From Mangifera indica (lineage: Eukaryota; Streptophyta; Magnoliopsida; Sapindales; Anacardiaceae): a stretch of 64,000 nucleotides of DNA. Position 1 is the first letter of the stretch; each line of letters opens with the position of its first letter. A model generated the notes under the pieces. It saw only the letters and a list, made by a program, of their open reading frames with translations. It made no database searches and was not told where the DNA came from. Positions 1 to 10,440 of this stretch are shown piece by piece. Made by a program: the position numbers and the translations under genes. Location: assembly GCF_011075055.1 (NCBI RefSeq), contig NC_058140.1, forward strand, positions 13,638,668 to 13,702,667. Reading direction: 5' to 3'.

Positions 1-110
1 ATACAGTTAAAGTTTTATGTAAAGAAAGTGAATTTCAGGAAAAAAAAAAAAATCACCAATGACAAAAAGAAATTCAACAAGTACAAACTTGAGCTCATTC
101 AAACACATAC

Positions 111-3094
111 TTATCCTTGTCAAGAAGAGCTGCCGCAGCCTCAAAATAATCAAAAAAATCAGGGGCAATCTCCATATCATCTGCCTTCGAGAAAGAACAT
201 TATAATCAGATTATTTTTTTCTGGTAATACACAAGTGACATATGATAAAGAGATATGAGAAGTAATTGAAACTGACAAGCTGATGGCAGGCAATTTCACC
301 TTCTAGTATGATAACCCGGCTGAAATTATGATTGTAGAATAATTTATCCAATGCCCATTTGTAGTGACCTAGAGAAAGTTATCATTTCAATTCACAAATT
401 TATACAGGCTGTGACACAAGCAAGTTGAGAGTAATCCTTACGAGCGATCTTGTAGTATGCCGTCAATTCCCCTGGTCTTTCAGTACGCACTGGTTCAAAA
501 TCCAGGTGCTGCAATTAAATCAAGTTAGTATTCACCAAAGCTTGAACCATCTCTGATGTAAAAGTAATCCCAAAAGTTAACTAGAACATCAGAAATGCTT
601 CATGTATTTTAAAAAAAAGAACTATTTCCAGGAGATGGACAACAAATAGCTGATCATAAATCAAAGAGTACATATGATATGACATACCTGCATATATGTT
701 AGCTGGTCATAACTCAAAGCCTTCTTCTTGACATTTGGATCCAACCCATCCTTTAAAAAGAAAAAAGCTGTTTGTTATTTTTGTCTCTTAAATCACAGAT
801 AAAAAGCCTAAATTTTGCAGTAATGCACAGAAGGCCATGAATGTAAGTACCTGGGATACGAAGAGTGGATACTTTGTAGCAACAGAACGCTGATATCTGT
901 TGAAATGGAGAATCAGGCCACAACGACAAACTGACTATTCTGTTAAAGGCACTAGACTCTCCAACACAAAAATTCAAGAAATAATACATACTTTATGATA
1001 GAGTTAATAGTCCTTTCCAAATAATCAGCACGATTACATGCCATAACCACAACAGCTGCTACTGGCACCTAATGAGTTCAGCAGAAGGAATGATCGAAAG
1101 ATCAGAAATGATGACCTCTAAAAGCGAAAAAACTGAGAATTGCCTTATTTCAAGCAAACCTGAGCTTTGTCAATGTGTCTTTCTAGACCTTTCCCTGCAA
1201 CATTAAGAAGAAAACAGTAAGAATCTTTAAATCATTCAATTGAAGTAACTCAAGCAAAAAGTAGCTTATACAGATGAATATGAAATAAAGTGACTATTCT
1301 CACAAAAAATAGTTGTAAATAAACTTAAAAAAAAAAACACTCACGAAAAAAAGTCCTATAATCAACTAAAAATTAAACAGATCGACTCGGCTCAACACTC
1401 TAAGTGGCAGGCAATCCACCAAAAATGGATTGTCCTGTTCCTTTTGAGGAAAAAAAATGCTATTACCAACCTGTAGCACATGAACAACATCATGTTACAT
1501 CTAAGAAACAACCTTCCCGTCTAAAAAGCTCAAGCAGACAAGCACAACTGTTAGACCCTTATCTATAAACTAAAAATTTTGGGTTGAATTACATTACAAG
1601 CATATGTCCAAGTATGCATATGAATAGAGTACATGGCCTCAAGAGCACAGAGAAATAAGAAGTCTGGGAAAATGCTCTCTGTAGGAATATACCTATACAA
1701 AAAAGTCAAAAACAAAGTTGATTCCAGCCATGCAATTTGGACATGAAAATTACACATGCATATCTGATTTGGATTTAAAATGTGAACTTCTTCAACCAAA
1801 TCAACTTAGTCACAATGCTCTTTTTGTTTGCAATTACAAATTTCATGGTCTCCAAACCACCCAACAGAATTGAACTAGCATAAACACCATGGATGTACCA
1901 AAAATGTCAAACATAAAAATATGTAACTTCTTTGAACATGATTGCATGTAAGCTGTGAAAATGAAAAATTCCAAAAATGACACTCCATTCATATCTTATG
2001 AGTGTTCCACTCCATTACTTCTCCAGATCTCAATTACTTTTCATTTAAAACTGAGAAATGCAACAATTATTATAAAACAAACTACAAAAGAGACTTCATT
2101 GTAGATAAGAACTTACTTTCCAGATCCTTAACAAGAGCTTTCAGCTGTCCACATTCTTGGTCTCGGCGTTTCTTTTCTTCTGGAAAGAGTAGCACAATTT
2201 TAGTTGTCGAATATAACATGTCTGTAGGTTTTTCCAGAAAATAAAAGCAAATAATTTCTATAGGACCATGAAGAGAGAGAAGCCACTCATGTTTCCAAAT
2301 AACATTTCCCCGTATGTAATTACAATCAAAACCCCTAAATTTCTATAGGACCATAGCCTTCTCCTTTATGTACATATACACTCATCAAATAAATCATCAA
2401 AAGAAGTAAATTTAAAAAATCAAGAACTATTCATAAATCTACCATCTAAAATAGCACATGAATAAGAATTAAATTAAAAAAGAAAGGCACAAACCTTCGA
2501 GGGCCACAATCTGGCCCTGCTGCATACTTATTTGATCAATTAGAAACCGCATTTGACCCGTACAATGATTCTCGGATTCAAGCTGCAAACACCACCCACA
2601 TGTTAAACATCTTAAGGAACGTATTCACCGCAACATTGTCCAAACTTTGCCCGGTAGCTGTTTCTAGAGACACTCATGAGAAATTAACTAAATAAAGCAT
2701 CATAAAAACTAGGAACTTCGAAGGACAAATAAAAAGTACGATCCTCAACGGTTTCAAACAAGAAAAGTCCAAAATTTTAAAATATTACAGTCAACATTTC
2801 AGTTAAAACATTCAAATGGTAAATAATAGAAGCTGAAATGAAATAGAAAAATTAGAAACGTACTGCAGCAGCCATCTGATCGGCGTACTCTGATTGCGTA
2901 GTAAAAAGCCGCATCTAAGATTAAAAGTAATTTAAAAATTAAAGAAGACTGGACATCGTAATCTCAAATTTAACAACAAAATAATAATAATAATAATAAC
3001 TACAAGCGATTTGGGAAAGGAGAACCTGGATGTAAATGAAAGCAACGGCAGCAGCAAAGAGAAGTAAGCGAATATCACAAAGATCGTTAGCCAT
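111..3094 (-). CDS. GNTI: alpha-1,3-mannosyl-glycoprotein 2-beta-N-acetylglucosaminyltransferase I (GnTI), 5' part, cut by window edge
   Basis: Golgi enzyme that adds the first GlcNAc to Man5GlcNAc2 and so opens the complex N-glycan pathway. Eleven exons can be joined in frame on the minus strand: 3026-3094, 2864-2914, 2495-2582, 2117-2179, 1160-1194, 992-1068, 851-896, 688-750, 442-508, 300-368 and 111-180. They give 698 nt, about 232 residues; the catalytic C-terminal half lies beyond base 1. The protein starts MANDLCDIRLLLFAAAV, a short cytoplasmic tail followed by a type II membrane anchor (about residues 8-22). A stem with coiled-coil character follows, then the GT13 core with VAAVVVMACNRADYLERT, ERPGELTAYYKIARHYKWAL and VIILEDDMEIAPDFFDYFEA. 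The metal-binding EDD sits at about residues 209-211. All introns are GT-AG and phases agree. I saw no break in the visible part. Confidence 0.95.
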
Positions 3095-4942
3095 ATTCCT
3101 TTTCTGGCAACAGTTTCAAAAGGGCTTCATGCTGTTGAATCGCATCTCTCAGAAATTTGAATTTTTTTTCATTAAAACTCAAAGTCTTCGTCTTTGCATT
3201 TTGTTTTTGTTTTTTTTTTTCAATTAATTTCTCTTGTTTATTTCGAATTTTACTAATTGGCAATGTTCTCACCTTTACACCAATCAAAATTTTACAGTTG
3301 GCAGAATGTTTTATGTAATCTGAAAATTAAGAGAAACAAAAAAGAAACAAGGAAAAGTTTCCCGTACAAAATTCCTATTCGAGCAGCAGCCTCAGCTTCT
3401 CTGCAACTGGTGCAATGTAGAGCTTGATCGTTCAGCATCCCTCACAAGCTCAGTTCTTGCATCTTTCAACAACATTCAACAGTGAGAGGCTTTATTAAAA
3501 TCTCAACTATTTGATCTCTTCAAGACACATATTTGGTTTATTAACCTTCAACTCACTAAGCAAGGAAACGAACATATCCAAGCAACTTCACTTGCTAGCA
3601 GTATGAGTCCAGTCCGCAACTAAAATCCTACAACTTCAAACCCGCCATTTGAACTAATTTTCAATACATACTGCAGTGTATCCTCTAAATACCTTAGCAC
3701 CATTTTTCAGGCTTGCCTTGTTCAAACCTGCCATTTGCATTTTCTCTTATTTCCTTACTATACATAATATCTTAGGATTTCTATCCAATGGACCCAAACC
3801 AGGTTAACGTGGAATGCAATGCATGACAAAACGCTTTAGAAAACTTTTTCTTTTTTGGTAATTAAACACTTTATAAAACTTAGGTGAAAGTATTTTCATA
3901 AAAACTTATTTTCTGGAAATTGTACTAATTATATGTCAATCAAACTAAGTTGAGGCATAATAAAAAAAATAGAGAGAGTTTGTAGGGCTCTCCTTCTATC
4001 TTCAAAATGTTGATGTTAAAAATTACGTCAACGAGAAGTATACAAAATTTGTAAGACTTGGGTGTAAATGTATCAACAATTAAAATTTAAGTAAGATAAG
4101 ACAAGTAATTTTGATGCAATTCAATCGAAATATATTTTGTATATGTGTATGTCTACCATGTTTATTACTGGTATGTAAAAAGAGAAATTACAAGCAAATT
4201 TTATATTTTTCTCTCTTTTCCATTTATAAAAAGAGAAAATATATTTGAATTAAATAATAATTGAGAATAAATGATAGAACAGTGGTTTCTAAAGCGTAAA
4301 AAAAAAATAAATGCATTTTTGCCAATTTGATTCTTAATTTCAAAAAGGTTAACCTAAAATCATATTTTATATATATATATATATATATCACATTGCCAAA
4401 TCTTGCATCTCGTGGGTCACTAATTACCAAATATTGCTGTTTGTAACAGTTCTATCTACCAAAATACTTTTAAGAGCTGGACTTGGAAAAAAAAAAATGT
4501 TTTGACCGCATGACACTATGGTACTATTAATTATTCTCAAGGAAAAAGAAAATGCATGGAATTCCCTTTTAAAACATTGAGATTTCTACAAAATTAAAAA
4601 TATTTGGTCAATGGTCATCCAAGGTAGCTGCCATTTAATATGGCTGTGTAAGTATTTTTGTACAGATGTGATGGTAGAATGTGATGGACCTGCATCGCAT
4701 GAATCACCTCCACTCCACATATGTTCCGATTTTAAGAATAACATCTCATGTATCAATCAAATAGGTTGGGCTTCACCTAATATCACTTATTTTATTGACT
4801 AATCAATTTATTTGCAGGTGAAAATATGCATTTTGTTGTGATAGAAAATCATAGAGAAATTCAGCGACGTAAAGATTATCCAAAGCTGTAGATGAATGAA
4901 AAGGTTATCCAAATTCAAACGCTTCATTCAATGCATGAAGCC
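3095..4942. other. intergenic spacer between divergent GnTI and AVT3 genes
   Basis: Non-coding, AT-rich stretch holding the GnTI promoter side and the distal AVT3 promoter. The only repeat I see is a short (TA)n run near 4369-4388. Small open frames here, including one just upstream of the GnTI start, show no protein-like composition and are taken as chance. Confidence 0.6.
4369..4388. repeat. (TA)10 microsatellite
   Basis: Alternating TA run seen directly in the spacer upstream of the AVT3 gene. Confidence 0.9.
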
Positions 4943-4949
4943 TATAAAT
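4943..4949 (+). promoter_or_regulatory. probable TATA box of the AVT3 gene
   Basis: TATAAAT lies 90 bp upstream of the ATG at 5039, which would place transcription start near 4975 and give a leader of about 65 nt. This is inference from motif and spacing only. Confidence 0.5.
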
Positions 4950-5038
4950 TCACACAACTAGCAAACACGAAAATTATTTTCTTTTCTCTAAATATCGCTT
5001 CAAACTGTCTCAAAACTTCCATCCTCTGAATAACATTA

Positions 5039-6283
5039 ATGGCGAAAAAGCAAGAAAGTAGTCCGTTACCGACAGAAAACACGCCACTCATTGGCGCCGA
5101 AACCGTCCCTCTATCCTCCCAACCCAAAACATTCGCCAATGTGTTCATTGCCATTGTTGGTGCAGGCGTTTTAGGCTTGCCTTACGCGTTTAAACGCACC
5201 GGATGGCTCATTAGTCTACTTTTGATCTTTGGGGTGGCCGCCTTGACTTACTACTGCATGATGTTGTTGGTGTATACCCGTCGAAAGCTTGAGTCTTTCA
5301 GTAATGGGTTCGCAAAGATTAATTCTTTTGGTGATCTTGGGTTCGCTGTGTGTGGTTCAATTGGCCGGTTTTTGGTTGATGTTATGATTATTCTTTCTCA
5401 AGTTGGGTTTTGTATTGGGTATTTGATATTTATTTCAAATAGTTTATTTAATCTCCTTGATCGAAAAAGTCTATTGGGGTTATCAGCAAAGGGATTTTAT
5501 ATATGGATGTGTTTTCCTTTTCAGTTGGGGTTAAATTCCATAGCAACATTAACCCATTTGGCTCCTTTGAGTATTTTTGCTGATATTGTTGATTTAGGTG
5601 CCATGGGTGTTGTAATGGTGGAAGATGTGGTTGTTCTTGCTAAGCATAGGCCTGAAGTGCAGGCTTTTGGTGGTTGGTCTATGCTTTTTTATGGTATGGG
5701 TGTGGTTCTTTATACATTTGAAGGGGTTGGTTTGATTTTGCCTTTAGAGTCAGAGGCTGAAGACAAGGACAAGTTTGGGAGAACCTTAGGCTTGAGTATG
5801 GCTTTTATTGCATTAATGTATGGAGGCTTTGGTGCATTGGGATATATTGCTTTTGGTGATGCAACCAAGGACATTATAACTGCTAATATGGGGCCTGGAT
5901 TTCTCACTGCTTTGGTTAATATAGGCCTTTCAATAAACTTGTTTTTCACTTTTCCCCTGTCCATGAATCCGGTCTATGAGGTTGTCGAACGGCGGTATTG
6001 TGGTGGGGAATATTGCCTTTGGATGAGATGGGTGTTGGTTTTCTTGGTATGTATGGTGGCATTATTTGTACCAAATTTTGCAGATTTCATGTCTCTGGTT
6101 GGGAGTAGTGTGTGTGTTGGATTAGCATTTGTTTTGCCTGCATTGTTTCACTTCCTGGTATTCAAAGAAGAAATGGAGACAAAAGAGTGGGTTTTGGACA
6201 TAGGCATTGTTGTATTGGGAATTGCTCTTGCAATCTCAGGAACTTGGTATTCATCGAAGGAGATTTTATCAGTGAAAGTATGA
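5039..6283 (+). CDS. AVT3: AVT3-type vacuolar amino acid transporter
   Basis: Single-exon gene for a 414-residue transporter of the AAAP family. AVT3 proteins of Arabidopsis sit on the vacuolar membrane and export neutral amino acids to the cytosol. The N-terminus (about 35 residues, MAKKQESSPLPTENTPLIG) is hydrophilic. It is followed by the family signature FIAIVGAGVLGLPYAFKRTG and about ten to eleven hydrophobic segments up to the end. FEGVGLILPLESE in mid-protein and NPVYEVVERR before the last helices are typical. The start is the first ATG of the frame, with a TATA box upstream. No intron is needed to keep the frame. A broken paralogue lies tail to tail at 8067-10179. The substrate is inferred from the family. 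Confidence 0.93.
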   Translation: MAKKQESSPLPTENTPLIGAETVPLSSQPKTFANVFIAIVGAGVLGLPYAFKRTGWLISLLLIFGVAALTYYCMMLLVYTRRKLESFSNGFAKINSFGDLGFAVCGSIGRFLVDVMIILSQVGFCIGYLIFISNSLFNLLDRKSLLGLSAKGFYIWMCFPFQLGLNSIATLTHLAPLSIFADIVDLGAMGVVMVEDVVVLAKHRPEVQAFGGWSMLFYGMGVVLYTFEGVGLILPLESEAEDKDKFGRTLGLSMAFIALMYGGFGALGYIAFGDATKDIITANMGPGFLTALVNIGLSINLFFTFPLSMNPVYEVVERRYCGGEYCLWMRWVLVFLVCMVALFVPNFADFMSLVGSSVCVGLAFVLPALFHFLVFKEEMETKEWVLDIGIVVLGIALAISGTWYSSKEILSVKV

Positions 6284-6627
6284 ATATCAACTGTGAACTT
6301 GGTATACACTAGTGGGCATTTTTTTTCCTAATGTATGGAGTTAACGATGAATAATATATCAACTTTTGCTTGTCACATTGTATTATTTGTTTCCTACATT
6401 GTGATGAGAAGTATGATAAATGAAATCAGGCAGTCTTTTAGTTCTCTGAGAGTATTGCATAGTTGTGTTAGTGATATATCTTGTATGAAAATGATTTAAA
6501 TTTGTTACACCAAAATTGCGTTGCTTTTGGGGTTTTGTGAAGCAAAGTGTATCCCACATGAAGTGAATATGGGGTGATAAAGGGATGAGAAAGAGTATAT
6601 AAAAAGAAAGAACGGAGAATGAAAAAC
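6284..6627. other. AVT3 3' UTR and promoter of the U1 snRNA gene
   Basis: The first roughly 130 bases are also found, inverted, downstream of the AVT3 pseudogene (about 7927-8066), so they belong to the duplicated unit. The distal part holds the snRNA promoter elements listed separately. Confidence 0.6.
6551..6605 (+). promoter_or_regulatory. plant snRNA promoter: upstream sequence element plus TATA box
   Basis: ATCCCACATGA (6551-6561) matches the plant upstream sequence element RTCCCACATCG in its first nine bases, and TATATAAAAA follows at 6596-6605. The gap of 34 bp is the spacing known for Pol II-transcribed plant snRNA genes; Pol III types have a gap about 10 bp shorter. The TATA box is about 32 bp before the U1 5' end. 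Confidence 0.8.
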
Positions 6628-6792
6628 ACACTTACCTGGGCGGGGTCAATGGGTGATCAACAAGTCCCATGGCCTAGAATGGAGGCTCACATTGCACTCT
6701 GGGTGCTCCACTCTAACTTCTCCCTCAGTGGGAAGGGAGACTGTACGTCACAATTTGTGGAAGTGGGGGCCTGCGTTCGCCCGGCCCCTGCC
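6628..6792 (+). ncRNA. U1: U1 spliceosomal snRNA
   Basis: About 165 nt, the usual size of plant U1. The 5' end carries ACTTACCTG, the sequence that pairs with 5' splice sites, followed by GGGGTCAATGGGTGATCA (stem-loop I, U1-70K site). The U1A-binding loop ATTGCAC sits between GGAG and CTCC arms. Stem-loop III has CTCCCT pairing with AGGGAG around a changed loop. An Sm-type site (AATTTGTGG) and the terminal hairpin GGGGCCTGCGTTCGCCCGGC close the RNA. The stems are preserved although their sequence differs from the Arabidopsis form I remember, which suggests compensatory change rather than decay. CAATCTTCAGTGTTAA just downstream resembles the plant snRNA 3' processing signal with one extra base. 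Upstream element and TATA box are present, so it is probably active. Confidence 0.9.
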
Positions 6793-7926
6793 CAATCTTC
6801 AGTGTTAAATCAATATTCCCAACCCAAAAACTTAAATATTTATCGGGAAGCTTTCCTACGCATGCTTCAAAATAATTTTTTTCCTTTCTTTTCAGAGAAT
6901 GTAATGACTGTAAAACGTGAGAGCATATATATACAGGAAATACGGAGGAAGTTGATGCAGTCATATCTGAAAAGTCAATCAACTGGAAGGTAGGGTAGCA
7001 GCAGCAATGGAATGTTGCTTCTGATGTACCTAATCATGATGTCCACTAAATTTGTATTTGGGATTGGGGTGTGATTTGTTGCAAGTTAAAATTCTCGATT
7101 TAGTTGTGCAGTATCCCCGATACGGCTTTCTTGAAAATCAGAGTTACATATGCACACATTATAACATAAGGTCATTAGTTTCGTCTCACTTTGGACTTAT
7201 CAGAGAACAATTATAACTCTTGATTAATTTGTGTAGGGATAGTTAGTCCCCTTGAATAGCCTTTGGTACATTATGCCCGCCCTACGGCTGGAGCATGTTC
7301 AAACAAGCAACAATACCCATGAAACTGACAAGCACACATACTTAAACACACTATCAACCATATTTGTCCAAACCCTTGTCACATCCACTAACCTTGGGTC
7401 GCTACAAATTACTCGAGACTCTTTAGTATGTTTAGAATGCTCCATACAAGGATTGACAACAAACCCCATTTGGCCTAAGACTCTTTGGTATTGATTTTCA
7501 AGTTCATTTGATTGCATTATTATAATATATAATGAAATTTGGATAGACAAAACTGAACAACAAATTTAACAAGAAATAATATATTAATGTTAATGAGTAT
7601 CCATAAGATTTAAGGTTTAAGGTTAACATTATGTGGTTTTGGTTTGAAAAGATTATCATAAAGATAAATTATTCAGAAGATTAATAAATATATATTATTT
7701 ATGTATTTATAACACCCATAAATACATTTTTAGAGCATTTCGATTATTTTTTATTTTGTTATAATTTAATCTTATTTATTAAATTTTTAAAACAAAAATA
7801 TTTTAGTATTCAATTAAAATAACAACTAAATTTACAAAAAAAATTGTAACACACACTAATATGTTTCGAGAGCATTTTGGTTATTTCTTAAATTGATTTA
7901 ATTTTATTAAATAAGGAAAAGATCCT
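6793..7926. other. spacer between U1 gene and AVT3 duplicate
   Basis: No coding or RNA feature recognised. The distal part (from about 7560) is strongly AT-rich. The border of the inverted AVT3 duplicate is near 7927. Confidence 0.5.
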
Positions 7927-8180
7927 ATTACATTTATCATACTTCTCATCACAATGTAGGAAACAACTAATACAATGTGAGACTGGTAAAAGTTGATAGA
8001 TTCAATGTAACCCCATACATTAGATAAAAAATGCCTGTTAGTGTATACCAAGTCCACGGTTGATATTCATGCTTACACTGATAAAATGTCCTTTAATGCA
8101 TACCAAGTTCCTGAGATTGCAAGGGCAATTTCCAATACAACAATGCCTATATCCAAAGCCCACTCTTTCCACTCCACTTC

Positions 8181-9120
8181 GGGAGTAGGACTATTTCCCA
8201 CCTAACTTTTGATGCGTTCTCAAAATACCACCCACGACAGATGAAAATCCATTTTTCCCACCCATGAGCCGTTAATATGGATGATATCTGTTTGCATAAG
8301 GGTAAAATATCTATTTTACTCTTGTTAGATGAAATGATAAAAATACCCCTCAATTTAGTCTGCAAAATTCATCACAAAATTGATGTGAGGGTTTTACCAT
8401 TCACCCCCCTTAGGTTTTAGAAACTAACATTTCACCTTACCTAAAGTTTTCAAACTTTGAAAACTAACATTTTCACCCCCAAACCTAGGGTTTCCATATT
8501 TTTCAAAATACAGCCGCCCCCCATAACTTTCAAAACTAGCAGTTTCACCCCCATTCTTCAACTTCATCTCCCGACGTCGTCTCCGGCGTCGTCATCGGCG
8601 TCCTCCTTCTCCTGGTACGACGGCGGTGGTGCGATGAAGAGATCTTCATCTCCTCGTCGCACGATGCGACGAAGGACAACTCTTCGTCGTCCTTCGTCGC
8701 TCGTCGCGTCGTCCAGACGCTACTACGAAGCGTCGTCCTTCGTCTGTTCTTTCAGATCTGGACGATGCTTCATCGTCCAGATCTGAGCAACGAAGGGTCG
8801 TCCTTTGTAGTCGAAGATGGGAGATCGATCGATTGCGTTGGCCGTCGGTGGTGGCCGGAGAAGGAAACAAACTCTAAGGGTGAAATCTAAACTTTTCAAA
8901 CTTTGAGGATAGATAAGTTATTAGTTTTTAAAACCTAGAGGGGGAAAATAGTGAATTTTAAAGTTTTAAGGTTTTAAATAGTAAATGACGATTTTGCCCC
9001 TGTCCCTAACTGAAAAATTGGATGACAGTTTGGTCATGGGTGGGAAAAGTGGATTTTCATCTGCCGTGGGTGACATTTTGAAAACGCATCAAAAGTTAGG
9101 TGGGAAATAGTCCTTCTCCC
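8181..9120. mobile_element. non-autonomous Mutator-like element, copy A (940 bp)
   Basis: Terminal inverted repeats of about 88 bp begin GGGAGTAGGACTATTTCCC on the left and, inverted, GGGAGAAGGACTATTTCCC on the right. Flanks 8172-8180 (ctccacttc) and 9121-9129 (ctccatttc) form a 9-bp target duplication with one mismatch; the intact AVT3 gene has ctccatttc once at the matching place. No transposase frame. The core (about 8566-8870) is rich in CGTCG/CGACG. Open frames across it are chance products of that composition. Family members are at 15301, 47223 and 62458. Confidence 0.9.
8753..8785. repeat. perfect inverted repeat inside Mutator-like copy A
   Basis: CAGATCTGGACGATG, a 3-nt spacer, then the exact complement CATCGTCCAGATCTG. 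A 15-bp stem that could fold as a hairpin in RNA or single-stranded DNA. Confidence 0.95.
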
Positions 9121-10179
9121 CTCCATTTCTTCTTTGAATACGAGGAAGTGAAACAATGCAGGCAAAACAAATGCTAATCCAACACACACACTACTCCCCG
9201 CCAGAGACATGAAATCTGGAAAACTTGGTACAAACAATGCCACCATACACACCACCAAAACCAACACCCATCTCATCCAAAGGCAATATTCCCCGCCACA
9301 ATAACACCGTTTGACAACCTCATAGACCGGATTCATGGACAGAGGAAATGGGAAAAACAAGTTTATAGAAAGGCCTAATTTAACTAAAGCAGTGAGAAAT
9401 CCAGGCCCCTTAGTAGCAGTTAGAATGTCCTTGGTTGCTTCACCAAAAGCAATATATCCCAATGCCCCAAAGCCTCCATACAAAATGCAATAAAAGTCAT
9501 ACTCAACACTAAGGTTCTCCCAAACTTGTCCTTGTCTTCAGCCTCTGACTCTAAAGGCAAAGCCAAACCAACCCCTTCAAGTGTATAAAGAACCACACCC
9601 ATACCATAGAAAAACATAGATCAACCGGCAAAAGCTCGCACTTCAGGCCTATGCTCCACAAAAACGACCACAGCACCCATGGCACCTAAACCAACAATAT
9701 CAGAAAAAATACTCAAGGAGCCAAATGGTTTAATGTTGCTATGGAATTTAACCCCAACTGAAAAGGAAAACACATCCATATATAAAACCCCTTTGCTGAT
9801 AACCCTAATATACTCTTTTGATCAAGCAAACTAAATAAACTATTTGAAATAAATATCAAATACCCAACACAAAACCCAGCTTGACAAAGAATTATCATAA
9901 CATCAACTGAAAACCGGCCAATTGAACCAAAGACAGCGAACCCCAGATCACCAAAAGAACTAATCTTTGCGAACCCATTACTGAACGACTCAAGCTTTCG
10001 ACGGGTATACACCAACAACATCATGCAGTGATAAGTCAAGGCGACCACTTCAAAGATCATGAGCAGATTAAAGAGCCATCCTGTGCGTTTAAAGGCGTAA
10101 GGCAAGCCTAAAACGCCTGCACCAACAATGGCGATGAACACAATAGCTGTAACAGACTGCTTTCTTGCTTTTTCACCAT

Positions 10180-10440
10180 TAATGTTGTTTATTTATGATT
10201 TGGATTCAGATACAAGATATTAACAACTAAATAAGGCATTAGAATTGGAATAGGTGAAAATTTACTGTCAGATTGCAAAAACAGTTAAAAAAAACAAAAG
10301 GGTTAGTCCTGTCATATTCAATTTCTCAGTTGTCCATAACCAAACGCACACTGTGCCCACACTTTGCAGCTGTCTCCAGCCCATTTCCCCTCTTTATAAA
10401 GCCATCCCACAGCTTCAAATCAGACCTCACCACCATTGCA
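10180..10440. promoter_or_regulatory. short divergent region upstream of the EXL gene
   Basis: Separates the start of the AVT3 pseudogene from the EXL start. TATAAA at 10395-10400 is a likely TATA box for the EXL gene; it would give a leader of only about 15 nt, so a start further upstream is also possible. Confidence 0.45.

Larger units (their letters stand above)
8067..10179 (-). pseudogene. AVT3-like transporter pseudogene, inverted duplicate split by a transposon
   Basis: Reads on the minus strand as a close copy of the gene at 5039-6283, for example VGAGVLGLPYAFKRTGW and NPVYEVVKRCYCGGEYC. It carries many breaks: a deletion of about 60 bp with loss of frame after the first dozen codons (near 10141), a one-base deletion near 9716, an in-frame TGA at 9621-9623, and another one-base deletion near 9482. 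The 940-bp insertion at 8181-9120 interrupts the last part, and a TAA precedes the normal stop. The homology continues into the 3' flank to about 7927, so the copy arose as DNA, not through mRNA. It lies tail to tail with the intact gene. No long protein could be made from it. Confidence 0.93.

Noticed and set aside
3087..3287. 66-codon frame on the minus strand upstream of the GnTI start
   Set aside because: It overlaps the GnTI start in another frame, is Lys-rich from an A/T tract, and matches the leader of GnTI.
8457..8870. Open frames of 74-109 codons on both strands, Arg/Ser-rich
   Set aside because: They lie in the CGTCG-rich core of Mutator-like copy A; codons simply reflect the repeated CGTCG word and the frame is broken in copy D.
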